This document shows, piece after piece, positions 33,002 through 40,405 of a DNA stretch of 40,405 bases (position 1 is the first letter of the stretch; each line of letters begins with the position of its first letter). A program made the translations under genes and the position numbers. Source of the stretch: Planctomycetota bacterium (GTDB lineage: Bacteria > Planctomycetota > UBA8108 > JACQVS01); the NCBI GenBank assembly GCA_016209605.1, contig JACQVS010000053.1, forward strand, positions 1 through 40,405. Direction: 5' to 3'. Below the pieces are notes generated by a model. The model ran no database searches. It worked only from the letters and a program-made list of their open reading frames with translations, and was not told where the DNA came from.

Positions 33002-33237
33002 GCCCGAGCCGGTCCTCCGGCTGGCTGAAAATCTCCGGGCCGCAGGAGAACCCGCGGCGGCGGAAAGAGAATTGAAAGTACGAACGAACGAGGCGGCCCT
33101 GGAGGCAGAGAATTGTGGAAACTCTGGGCGGTCCTTTCCATGGTCGAGCTGGCGCGCCCGCAGGATGACATCCTCGCCGACTATTCGAGAGAGGAGCCCG
33201 ATGGCCCAGGGGCCGATCTACGCCAGCGAAATTGATT
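33002..33237 (+). pseudogene. Decayed fragment duplicated from the kinase-TPR gene
   Basis: Bases 33002-33043 are identical to 26853-26894 of the TPR region (GEEPEPVLRLAENLRAA part). After that, similarity continues with substitutions and a frame change: RELWKLWAVLSMVELARPQDDILADYSREEP corresponds to REMWDLWAVLSLLDLARSPAEILAAFPSEAP. There is no start codon and the reading frame is broken, so this is a gene remnant between the sulfatase and the propeller gene. It shows a second kinase-TPR paralogue once existed, or that a segment was copied here. Confidence 0.8.
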
Positions 33238-33338
33238 TGATTGACTGATTTTTCGTCCAGGCTGGAAGCGTGTCTCGCGAGGCGTTTCGAGCTGGACCGT
33301 TCACAAGTGTAATTCATCAGAAACACAAAGGAGATTTT

Positions 33339-34928
33339 ATGTTTTCACATCCAAGAAACGCGCTATGCAGCCCACTAGGCGTCCTGGTGACCATGGCCAT
33401 CATTTCTTCATTCGAAAGGAGCCTGTGGAGCCAGGTAGAGTGGACGGTGAGCGGATCCAACCCCGTCCTCCAAGTCGGCGATCCGGGGACGTGGGATTCT
33501 ACCAGGGTGTTCGCGAACTCGATGCTGAAAGAAGACGGGGAATACAAGTTATGGTACATGGGCTCACCGACTAACCCTTACGATTTTGAATTGGACTGGC
33601 AAGTCGGTTGTGCGAGCTCGGAAAATCTGGACGATCCTTGGCAAAAGATCAATGCCAATCCGTGCTTTCCGTTTCAAGGGGGGAGGTGGGACGTGGGAGT
33701 TTTCGGGCTGAGTGTGCTCCATGACTCGGCGACCAATTCCTACAAGATGTGGTACGGCGGAGCGCGAGGGAACCGCAAGGTCAGCATTGGCTATGCGACC
33801 TCCAAAGACGGATTGAGCTGGGATCGGTATTCCGATCATCCCGTCATGGAGTCCGAAAACTCCTGGGAGTTTGGGGCCATCACCGAACCTAGCGTCGTCT
33901 TCGACGGGGAGAAGTACTGGATGTGGTATACGGGCCGGATTAACACCCAAGACTCCAGCACGTGGCGAATTGGACTGGCCGCTTCTACGGATGGGATCAA
34001 TTGGACGAAACACCCAGGCAATCCGGTCTTGCGACCGGGAGGGTCTGAAAACTCGATCAGTGTGCTTAAACCTCAAGTCCTATTCGATGGAAGCACCTCG
34101 ACTTTCGAGATGTGGTACACCATAAGAAGAGGAGATATCAGGGAGATCGGGTATGCCACCTCGCTTGACGGTGTCACATGGGTAAAGTATCCGGGGAATC
34201 CCCTGGTCTTCGTCTTCGGGGGGTCGACGACCCTCAGCGGCCCCGTGATCCGGGAAGGTAGCACCTACCACATGAATTACAATCCGCTTACGGTTGCTGA
34301 ACAGGGAACCGTCACCCACGCGACCGCTCCCTGGACCCTCCCCAAGGCCTCGTTCACCATCAGCCCGGTGACCGGCGACGCGCCTTTTTTTGATATTACC
34401 GGGGTCGCGCCTTTTGATATTACCGTCGATGCAGCGCGCTCGGTCTCCCCAGCGGGCGATATCGTCAATTATAGATGGGATTTTGGCGACGGCGAAACCG
34501 CCGAAGGGATTCAGGTGCCGCACACCTACACCCGGCCAGGGAATTTCCTCCTCAAGCTCACGGTCACCGACTCCGCCACCAGGACTGGCAGCGTGGCGCG
34601 GCTGGTGCTGGTCACCAAGCCTCCCCATCGCCAGATTCCCGGCGACTGCAACCAGGATAAAAACGTCGACATCACCGATGCGGTGTGCATTCTGGGAACG
34701 CTCTTTCTTGGCCAGCCGGCCCGATTCCCTTGCGGCGATGGCACACCCGCGCATGCGGCCAATAGGTCCCTCTTCGACTGGCAGCCCGATGACGCTGTCG
34801 ACATTTCCGATGCCGTCTCTCTCCTGCGGTTCCTTTTCCTCGGCGGTCCGAGGCATCCGCTCGCTATTCCAGGAATGGAGACAGCCGGCTGCGTGTTCAT
34901 CGCCGATTGTCCAAGCCTCTGTCCTTGA
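33339..34928 (+). CDS. Secreted beta-propeller glycosidase-like protein with PKD and dockerin-like modules
   Basis: A 529-residue exported protein; ATG 33339 has AAGGAG 5 nt upstream. Residues about 35-340 form repeated blades (YKLWYMG, YKMWYGG...IGYATSKDGLSW, YWMWYTG...IGLAASTDGINWTKHPGNPVL, FEMWYTIRRGDIREIGYATSLDGVTW) like the five-bladed propellers of GH32/43/130 enzymes. I cannot assign catalytic acids, so activity is unproven. A PKD domain (YRWDFGDGETAEG...VPHTYTRPGNF) and a dockerin-like pair (NVDITDAVCILGTLFLG, AVDISDAVSLLRFLFLGG) follow. It shares domain grammar with the upstream sulfatase and FG-GAP genes. Confidence 0.82.
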   Translation: MFSHPRNALCSPLGVLVTMAIISSFERSLWSQVEWTVSGSNPVLQVGDPGTWDSTRVFANSMLKEDGEYKLWYMGSPTNPYDFELDWQVGCASSENLDDPWQKINANPCFPFQGGRWDVGVFGLSVLHDSATNSYKMWYGGARGNRKVSIGYATSKDGLSWDRYSDHPVMESENSWEFGAITEPSVVFDGEKYWMWYTGRINTQDSSTWRIGLAASTDGINWTKHPGNPVLRPGGSENSISVLKPQVLFDGSTSTFEMWYTIRRGDIREIGYATSLDGVTWVKYPGNPLVFVFGGSTTLSGPVIREGSTYHMNYNPLTVAEQGTVTHATAPWTLPKASFTISPVTGDAPFFDITGVAPFDITVDAARSVSPAGDIVNYRWDFGDGETAEGIQVPHTYTRPGNFLLKLTVTDSATRTGSVARLVLVTKPPHRQIPGDCNQDKNVDITDAVCILGTLFLGQPARFPCGDGTPAHAANRSLFDWQPDDAVDISDAVSLLRFLFLGGPRHPLAIPGMETAGCVFIADCPSLCP

Positions 34929-34995
34929 ACCGATCAAATTATCTGAGCGCCGGTGTCAGGCCTTTTAGTTTCTGGAATAAATAAATTCAAATACT

Positions 34996-36585
34996 TTAAT
35001 TGTTTATGGGCAGCTCGTAGCAGGCGGCCTCGCGGTCGTTGCGGACGAGGAGGTAAGGGGGCGAGAAGGCGGGATTGTTCCAGGTCTTGCCGCTCAGGGC
35101 GGGGAAGCGGCCCAGTTCGCGGAGAGCTTCGGCGCTGGACTCGACGAGCGCCACCTCTCCGGACTCCGCTTGAACGATGAGCAGATCCTCGACCAGGAGC
35201 ACCTGGCCGTGGCCGTAGCGGCCTTCCTTCCATCTCCGCTGGCCGGTGGCGAGGTCGAGGCAGGCGAGGATGCCGTCGTCGAGGCCGTAGAGGAAACCTC
35301 CGCGCACCACCGCGTTGGTGAACTTGGTCTTCATGTTGCCGTTTTTCCAGAGGCTCCCCGTGGAGAATTTCCCCTGGCCCTCCTTCGCCACCTGGATCAG
35401 CTCGCAGCCGATGCCGTAGCCGCTCGAGAGGAAGACGCGACTGCCGGGAAGCGGGATGGGCTGCGACACCTTGGGATGGCCCCCTGGCCAGGGATGCCGC
35501 CAGAGCAGCGCTCCGGTGGCCGGATCGTGGGCGGTCAGCGACGTGTGGTTGAGGATCAGGATTTGCCGGGCGCCCGCCAGCTCCGCGAGGAGCGGCGAGC
35601 TATAGCTGGAAGGGCCGGCGCGGCACTGCCACACCACGCTGCCGGTGTCGCGGTGGTAAGCCGCCAGCAGCTCGCCATCGGGACCGCCGCCGCTCACCAC
35701 CACCCGGTCCTCCAGGAGGAGCGGCGAGCAGCTCTTCCCCCACTCGTTGTTTTTCTCGGCGTGCCCCTCGAGGATGTCCTTCGACCAGATGGCTTCCCCG
35801 GTTTCCCAGCTCAAGCAGTTGAGGCGGCCGGTCGCGCCTAGCGTGAAAACGCGCCCCTCGGCGAGGGTCGGCGTGGCGCGCGGGCCATCGCCGGCGATGA
35901 CCGAGCGGTAGCGCCCCGGATCGGCGTGCGACCACAGCCTTTTCCCGGAGAGCAGGTCATAAGCGGCGACCAGCTCCTCCTCGCCGCGCTGCTCCTGGGT
36001 GAGGGCCGCGCCGGCGGCGACGGCGAACGCCGACCACCCCAGGCCGATGGGCTGCCGCCAGAGGAGCCGCGGCGGGTGGGCTTGCCAGTCGCGCGCCAGC
36101 TTTGTTCCCGTCAAGACGGCGTCCCGCCTCGGGCCGAGAAACTGGGGGTAGTCGGCCGGAGAAATCGAGAAGGGTCGAGCCTTCCTGGCTTCCTGGGAAG
36201 AGGAACCGGGCGGCACGCCGCTCGAAAGACCTTTTCTCCCCGAGCCCGGGCGCCAGTCGAACACCGGCACCAGATCGCCGGTCACGCCGTGATAGCCGTA
36301 GAGGAAGAGCGCCGCGCCGACCCCCGCCAGGGCGAGGAAAGCGAGCAGGACTTGCAGGCGCCGCCTGAGCGGCCGGCCAGAGAAGATGAGCCAGGCGATG
36401 AACGTGGAAAAAAAGACGGCGCCGCCGACCTCCATGGTGAAAACCACCTTCTCCTGCCGCATGCGATCGACATAGAGCCACTCCCGCGCCAGGGCCGCCG
36501 CCGCGGCGGCGATGGCGGCCCCCGCCAGCCCCCAGCGGCAGCGCCGCCACGGAAATCCTGCCGAAGCGCTCTTCGATCCCGCCAT
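34996..36585 (-). CDS. Membrane-anchored PQQ-type beta-propeller protein
   Basis: A 529-residue protein whose ATG overlaps the upstream gene's stop by one base (TGATG). Two or three N-terminal helices (about residues 17-33, 52-70, 79-97) anchor a PQQ-like/BamB-like propeller. Its blades are recognised by repeated phrases such as AYDLLSGKRLWSH, CLSWETGEAIWSKDILEG, YHRDTGSVVWQC, HDPATGALLWRHPW and LDLATGQRRWKEG. Such proteins are abundant in planctomycetes and usually non-enzymatic; PQQ binding is not implied. It is co-transcribed with the MDR dehydrogenase, with no further clue to function. Confidence 0.8.
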   Translation of the reverse strand: MAGSKSASAGFPWRRCRWGLAGAAIAAAAAALAREWLYVDRMRQEKVVFTMEVGGAVFFSTFIAWLIFSGRPLRRRLQVLLAFLALAGVGAALFLYGYHGVTGDLVPVFDWRPGSGRKGLSSGVPPGSSSQEARKARPFSISPADYPQFLGPRRDAVLTGTKLARDWQAHPPRLLWRQPIGLGWSAFAVAAGAALTQEQRGEEELVAAYDLLSGKRLWSHADPGRYRSVIAGDGPRATPTLAEGRVFTLGATGRLNCLSWETGEAIWSKDILEGHAEKNNEWGKSCSPLLLEDRVVVSGGGPDGELLAAYHRDTGSVVWQCRAGPSSYSSPLLAELAGARQILILNHTSLTAHDPATGALLWRHPWPGGHPKVSQPIPLPGSRVFLSSGYGIGCELIQVAKEGQGKFSTGSLWKNGNMKTKFTNAVVRGGFLYGLDDGILACLDLATGQRRWKEGRYGHGQVLLVEDLLIVQAESGEVALVESSAEALRELGRFPALSGKTWNNPAFSPPYLLVRNDREAACYELPINN

Positions 36586-37586
36586 CACACCTGCACCATC
36601 ACCTTGCCAATCTGCTTTCCCGACTCGAGAAAGCGGTGAGCTTCTTGAATCTGCGACAGCGGATACACCTTGGCAATGACCGGACGCAGCGCCCCCTCGC
36701 CGATCCCCTCGGCGATGTACTGCACCGCCAATCCCAGTCGCTGCGGGTCGCGGGTGGTAGAGGGGAGGAAATAGCCCTCCATGCGCAAGCCGCGGCCGAT
36801 CAGAAAGCGGGGCTCGAAGACCAGGGGCCGCGGATCGAGGATGCCGTAGAGGACAATGCGCCCCCCGGGGGCGGCGCACGCGATCTCCTTCTCGAGCCAG
36901 GCTCCGCCTACCGGATCGAAGAACAGCTCCGCGCCCCGGCCACCGGTGAGCTCGAGGACCCGCCTGGCCAGGTCCTCGGAAGTCGAGATGATGACCTCGC
37001 CGGCCCCGATCTCCTTGAGCCGCTCCACCTTCTCCGCATGCGTGGTCACCGCGATGGGCCGGGCCCCCTCGCGCCGGGCGATTTGAATGGCGGCGATGCC
37101 GCAGGCGCTCGAGGCGGCGGGAATGACCACCGTCCAGCCCTCATAGAGGCCGCCGGCGTCGAGGAGCCCCCCCCAGGCCGTCAGGTACGCCATCCACACC
37201 GCGCCCGCCTCCGGCCCTTCGAGCTCGGGCGGCGTCGGCACGAGCGCGTCCGCCGGGAGGGCGACGCAATCGCCGTAGCACCCGTACTTGCGGACGTCAA
37301 ACGTGCCGGGAATGACGCCAACCCGATCTCCCGGCGAGAGGCGCGTCACCTCCTCGCCCACTTCGACCACAACTCCCGCTCCCTCCATGCCCATGGGAGC
37401 GGGGAGCTCGGGCTTGACCAGATAGCTCCCCTCGCGATAGAGGATCTCGGCGCGGTTGAGGCCGATCCATTCGACCTGCAGGATGACCTCCCGGGGGCCC
37501 GGATCAGGCAAGTGAACGGTTTCAACCTGCAAAACCTCCGGCCCGCCGAACTGCCGCAAGCGGACGGCCCTTGCATATCGGCTCAT
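36585..37586 (-). CDS. Zinc-independent MDR oxidoreductase (quinone oxidoreductase-like)
   Basis: A 333-residue medium-chain dehydrogenase/reductase. The N-terminal GroES-like domain (GLNRAEILYREGSY, MGMEGAGVVVEVGEEV, GDRVGVIPG) is followed by a Rossmann domain with IPAASSACGIAAIQIARREGA. It lacks the zinc-ligand pattern of alcohol dehydrogenases and resembles NADPH:quinone oxidoreductase/zeta-crystallin-type enzymes. I chose ATG 37586; AAGGAG lies 12 nt upstream. A TTG at 37595 is only 3 nt from it and less likely. Substrate unknown. Its stop overlaps the start of the PQQ-type gene. Confidence 0.85.
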   Translation of the reverse strand: MSRYARAVRLRQFGGPEVLQVETVHLPDPGPREVILQVEWIGLNRAEILYREGSYLVKPELPAPMGMEGAGVVVEVGEEVTRLSPGDRVGVIPGTFDVRKYGCYGDCVALPADALVPTPPELEGPEAGAVWMAYLTAWGGLLDAGGLYEGWTVVIPAASSACGIAAIQIARREGARPIAVTTHAEKVERLKEIGAGEVIISTSEDLARRVLELTGGRGAELFFDPVGGAWLEKEIACAAPGGRIVLYGILDPRPLVFEPRFLIGRGLRMEGYFLPSTTRDPQRLGLAVQYIAEGIGEGALRPVIAKVYPLSQIQEAHRFLESGKQIGKVMVQV

Positions 37587-37691
37587 GGCTGGCAAAATCT
37601 CCTTGTTAGATTCACGAAACGAAACATTTAAAACGAATTTATGGCGGCTGGCCAGAGGAAATCCGGTATCATCGGTTTTTCAAAGAACAAT

Positions 37692-39152
37692 ATGCGCACG
37701 GATCCCCTCCAATTTCGAATTTGCGGCATCGAGTTCCGCCTGAGCGAAGCCTGGACGCGCATGCCCTTCCGCTACGGCAACGCTTCCCTCACCGCCGTTC
37801 CGATCCTCCACGTGCGGATGGCCGTGGAAACGGCGTCGGGGCGGCGGGCCGAGGGCTTTTCGGCCGACGGCCTGCCGCCGCGCTGGTTCGACAAGGATCC
37901 CTCAAAAGACTTCGAGCGCAACGTCGCCGACCTCCTGGCGGCGATCCAGGCCGCCCGGGAGGTTTATTCGCAAGCCGGCTCCGCCGGAGAGCGACCCGCG
38001 GCGGCTTATCCGGTCTGGCAGCGCGCTTATCCCGAAGTCCTGCGCCGCGTTTCGGCTCTGGGCCTCAACCGGCTCACCGCCTCCTTCGGCAGCTCGCTCC
38101 TGGAGCGGGCGGCGATCGATGCGGCCTGCCGCCTCGCGGGGGCCTCCTTCCATCAGGCCTTGAAGAGCGGCGCCCTGGGTTTTCCCGCCGGGCCGGAAAT
38201 CCCCGAGCGGCCGCTGGAAAAGATCTATTGCCGGCACACCGTTGGGCTGGCGGACCCCATCATCGCCGCCGAGATCTCCCCCTCCGAACGCCTCGACGAT
38301 GGGCTCCCCCAAGCCCTGGAGGAGGATGTCCGCTTCTACGGCTTGAAATACTTCAAGGTGAAGATCAGCAACCAGCTCGACTCCGACCTCGAGCGGCTGC
38401 GAAAAATCGCCGCCGTCCTCATCGGGCAACGCGGGGAGGATTTCCACCTCACCCTCGATGGCAACGAGCAGTACAAAACGGCCGGCGACCTGCTCGCTCT
38501 CCTCGAGGCCTTGGGGAAGACCGCCTGGGGCCGGCGGCTCCTCGACCGCACCCTCTTCATCGAGCAGCCCCTGGCGCGGGAGATCGCCCTCCTGCCGGAG
38601 GCCAGATCGGCCATCGAGGAGCTGGGGAAGATCCGGCCGGTGTTGATCGATGAGTCGGACGATGACCTCCAGGCCTTCGCCAAGGCCGCCGAGCTGGGCT
38701 ACCGCGGCTGCTCGATCAAGAATTGTAAAGGGATTTTCAAGGCGCTTCACAACCGCGCCCGGGTCTTTCGATGGAACCAGGAGCTGGGAGAAGATCGTTA
38801 CTTTCTAAGCGGCGAGGATCTGGCCAACCTGCCGGTCATGCCGCTCCAGCAGGACCTGGCGACGCTGGCGAGCCTCGGCATCCCGCACGCTGAGAGGAAC
38901 GGTCACCACTACTTCTTCGGCCTGGCCCATCTGGGCGCGGCGGAGCGCGAGTCGGCTTTGAGCTGCCACCCGGACCTTTACGAGCGCCGCGCCGGACAGG
39001 TCTTCCTGCGCATTCGCGCTGGCCGGATCCAGTGCGGCTCCCTGCAGGGGCCGGGATACGGATACGCCTGCAAGATCGCTTTCGCGGAGCGGGTGCCGCT
39101 GGAGGAGTGGCGGCTCGAGAGGCTGATGGTTCAATCGAAATCTCAAGAATAA
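37692..39152 (+). CDS. Enolase-superfamily (mandelate racemase-like) enzyme
   Basis: A 486-residue protein. An N-terminal capping domain (FRICGIEFRLSEAWTRMPFRYGNASLTAVPILHVRM) precedes a barrel with superfamily signatures: KVKIS (KxK), LDGNEQY (first metal Asp), FIEQPL (second, Glu) and IDESDDD (third). GCSIKNCKGIFKALHNRA follows where the dehydratases carry the later general acid/base. These enzymes abstract a proton alpha to a carboxylate, usually racemising or dehydrating sugar acids. This one is longer than typical (about 380-400) and belongs to no subgroup I can name. The start at 37692 is chosen for the conserved N-terminus; ATG 37641 is also possible and neither has a good ribosome site. 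Confidence 0.7.
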   Translation: MRTDPLQFRICGIEFRLSEAWTRMPFRYGNASLTAVPILHVRMAVETASGRRAEGFSADGLPPRWFDKDPSKDFERNVADLLAAIQAAREVYSQAGSAGERPAAAYPVWQRAYPEVLRRVSALGLNRLTASFGSSLLERAAIDAACRLAGASFHQALKSGALGFPAGPEIPERPLEKIYCRHTVGLADPIIAAEISPSERLDDGLPQALEEDVRFYGLKYFKVKISNQLDSDLERLRKIAAVLIGQRGEDFHLTLDGNEQYKTAGDLLALLEALGKTAWGRRLLDRTLFIEQPLAREIALLPEARSAIEELGKIRPVLIDESDDDLQAFAKAAELGYRGCSIKNCKGIFKALHNRARVFRWNQELGEDRYFLSGEDLANLPVMPLQQDLATLASLGIPHAERNGHHYFFGLAHLGAAERESALSCHPDLYERRAGQVFLRIRAGRIQCGSLQGPGYGYACKIAFAERVPLEEWRLERLMVQSKSQE

Positions 39153-39194
39153 AAACAGGTTGGCTTGTTATTCTTTACCAGCAAAGGTCCAATC

Positions 39195-40271
39195 ATGGGT
39201 TTGACTCTCAAAGAAACGATTCTCAAGGGGGAAGAGCTGCGCTCATACCTCAAAAACTACTACGGCCGGGTGCTCCGGAAGACTGAAGATCTCGAGAAGA
39301 AGGCGTGCTGCGCCGACAACACCGCGGCGCGCTTTCCGGAGATCGTCAAGCTGCTCCCCCAGGAGGTCAGGGAGCGCAACTTCGGCTGCGGCTGCTCCAT
39401 CCCGGATGATGACCTTGCCGGCTTGACAGTCCTCGACCTGGGGGCGGGGGCCGGCCTCGATGCCTTCATCATGGCGAAGCTCGTCGGCCCGGAAGGGCGG
39501 GTGCACGGCATCGACATGACCGAGGAGCAGCTGGAGGTGGCCCGCCGCAACGTCGCGCCGGCCATGGCCGCCTTCGGGCACTCCCGGCCCAACGTCTTCT
39601 TCCATCAGGGCTACATCGAGACCGCCGAGGCGATCGCCGACGAGGCCGTCGATCTGGTCATCTCCGACTGCACCATCAACCTCTCGCCCCTCAAGGCGCA
39701 GGTGGTCGACACCATTTACCGCGTGCTGAAGAACGGCGGTGAAATGTACATCTCCGACATCTCCGCCGACCGGCGCGTGCCCGAGAAGATCCGGCAGCAG
39801 CGCCAGCTGGTGGCCGAGTGCCTGGGCGGCGCCCTCTACGAGCACGACTGGTACGATCTCTTGAAAGACTGCGGCTTCGGCGACCCGCGCGTCGTCAGCC
39901 GCCGGCTGGTGGAGGAAGACGTGCTCGGCGTCCCGATCCGCTTTTACTCCATCACCCTCCGCGCCTTCAAGTTCGCCGAGCCCCTCGACCGCCGCTGCGA
40001 GGACTTCGGCCAGGCGGCCACGTACCTGGGAACCATCCCCTCCTGTCCGGCGCGCTTCGCTCTCGACGACCACCACGTCTTCGAAACCCATCGGCCGGCG
40101 GCCGTCTGCCGCAACACCGCCCGCATGCTGTCCGAGACTCGTCTGGGCCGCCACTTCGAGGTGACCCGGCCCATCCAGCACTTCGGGCTCTTCCCCTGCG
40201 CCCCGGCCGGCGCGGCCGCGATTTCAAAAAATTCGGCACAGGGTGGACAAACGGGAGGGAGATGCTGTTAA
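39195..40271 (+). CDS. ArsM-like SAM-dependent methyltransferase
   Basis: A 358-residue protein; ATG 39195 has AAAGG 7 nt upstream. The SAM motif VLDLGAGAGLDAFIMAKLVGPEG and the segment HGIDMTEEQLEVAR are clear. Cysteines fit the arsenite methyltransferase family: ACC (38-39), NFGCGCSIP (65, 67), ISDCTINLSP (159) and a terminal CC. The C-terminal domain ...LDDHHVFETHRPAAVCRNTARMLSETR...HFGLFPC matches the extended ArsM-like type. Predicted reaction: methylation of As(III), or possibly another thiophilic substrate. No arsR, arsB or arsC is nearby, so an arsenic role rests on family resemblance only. Confidence 0.72.
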   Translation: MGLTLKETILKGEELRSYLKNYYGRVLRKTEDLEKKACCADNTAARFPEIVKLLPQEVRERNFGCGCSIPDDDLAGLTVLDLGAGAGLDAFIMAKLVGPEGRVHGIDMTEEQLEVARRNVAPAMAAFGHSRPNVFFHQGYIETAEAIADEAVDLVISDCTINLSPLKAQVVDTIYRVLKNGGEMYISDISADRRVPEKIRQQRQLVAECLGGALYEHDWYDLLKDCGFGDPRVVSRRLVEEDVLGVPIRFYSITLRAFKFAEPLDRRCEDFGQAATYLGTIPSCPARFALDDHHVFETHRPAAVCRNTARMLSETRLGRHFEVTRPIQHFGLFPCAPAGAAAISKNSAQGGQTGGRCC

Positions 40272-40294
40272 AATAGAGATGTCTCCCCGACTAA

Positions 40295-40405
40295 GAGCCT
40301 GTCCCGAAAGTCGCTCCGAGGCCCGAGGCCGAGCGAGAAGGCGCCAGACAAGGCGGGCCGACGCAGCCTTATTAACCGGAGAAATAAGGCGAGGAGGCCC
40401 AACGC
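40295..40405 (+). mobile_element. MITE-like element, second copy, truncated by the window end
   Basis: The 111 bp from GAGCCTGTCCCGAAAG to the window end match the reverse complement of 8953-9063, about 94% by eye. The element is preceded by TAA (40292-40294), matching the complement of the TTA target duplication of the first copy. In this copy GCCTTATT (40366-40373 region) pairs perfectly with AATAAGGC, preserving an internal hairpin. It lies 23 bp after the methyltransferase stop, so it could also act on that transcript's 3' end. Confidence 0.8.

Overview
This is a G+C-rich window (roughly 60-65% by eye) with about 27 protein genes. It most resembles an uncultivated member of the Planctomycetota. 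The support for that is: a type I signal peptidase carrying zinc-ribbon inserts; an ECF sigma factor of planctomycete type overlapping a Ser/Thr kinase-TPR gene; a DUF6807/PmoA-like protein; an iduronate-sulfatase-like enzyme; and three secreted proteins ending in the paired 'DISD...LxxLFxGG' dockerin-like module. No rRNA, tRNA or CRISPR array was recognised, so the phylum is an inference from gene families.

1-12.8 kb: respiratory block. A leader region with two adjacent palindromes (one of exact TGTGA-N6-TCACA form) and a GC-rich potential structured RNA precedes a plus-strand operon. It encodes a multihaem cytochrome c, a thioredoxin-fold/TPR protein without CXXC, a Rieske protein, cytochrome b6 (with the haem-ci cysteine), subunit IV and a membrane-anchored pentahaem cytochrome. 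Together these form a b6f/bc-type quinol oxidase wired to multihaem cytochromes. After lepB comes a second set: a lipoprotein paralogue of the first multihaem cytochrome, a NapC/NirT-type quinol dehydrogenase, and an 11-haem cytochrome fused to a cytochrome-b561-like membrane domain. The promoters here are unusually readable (TTGnnn-N17-TAnAAT) and sit so close to the start codons that leaders are absent or very short. A 165-bp MITE-like element with TTA target duplications has inserted in frame into codons 4/5 of the lipoprotein cytochrome gene. A second copy starts at 40295 and runs off the window.

12.8-21.6 kb: minus-strand carbohydrate and signalling block. It holds a zinc-ribbon/Ser-Thr kinase/FHA protein, a small membrane protein, a PHP-domain lipoprotein, a fused SorE-like plus SorD/SrlD-like dehydrogenase, a class II aldolase and a DUF6807 protein. 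A perfect 20-bp-stem hairpin lies between the dehydrogenase and aldolase genes.

21.9-27.6 kb: a hicB-hicA toxin-antitoxin pair with its own palindrome, then an ECF sigma factor overlapping a transmembrane Ser/Thr kinase. The kinase frame runs on through TPRs to a C-terminal malectin domain but is cut by a single in-frame TAA at 25162.

27.6-35 kb: three secreted proteins in a row (15-repeat FG-GAP protein, sulfatase-PKD protein, beta-propeller glycosidase-like protein), all ending in a dockerin-like pair. Between the last two lies a decayed fragment copied from the kinase-TPR gene. 35-40.3 kb: PQQ-type propeller protein, quinone-oxidoreductase-like MDR enzyme, enolase-superfamily enzyme and an ArsM-like methyltransferase.
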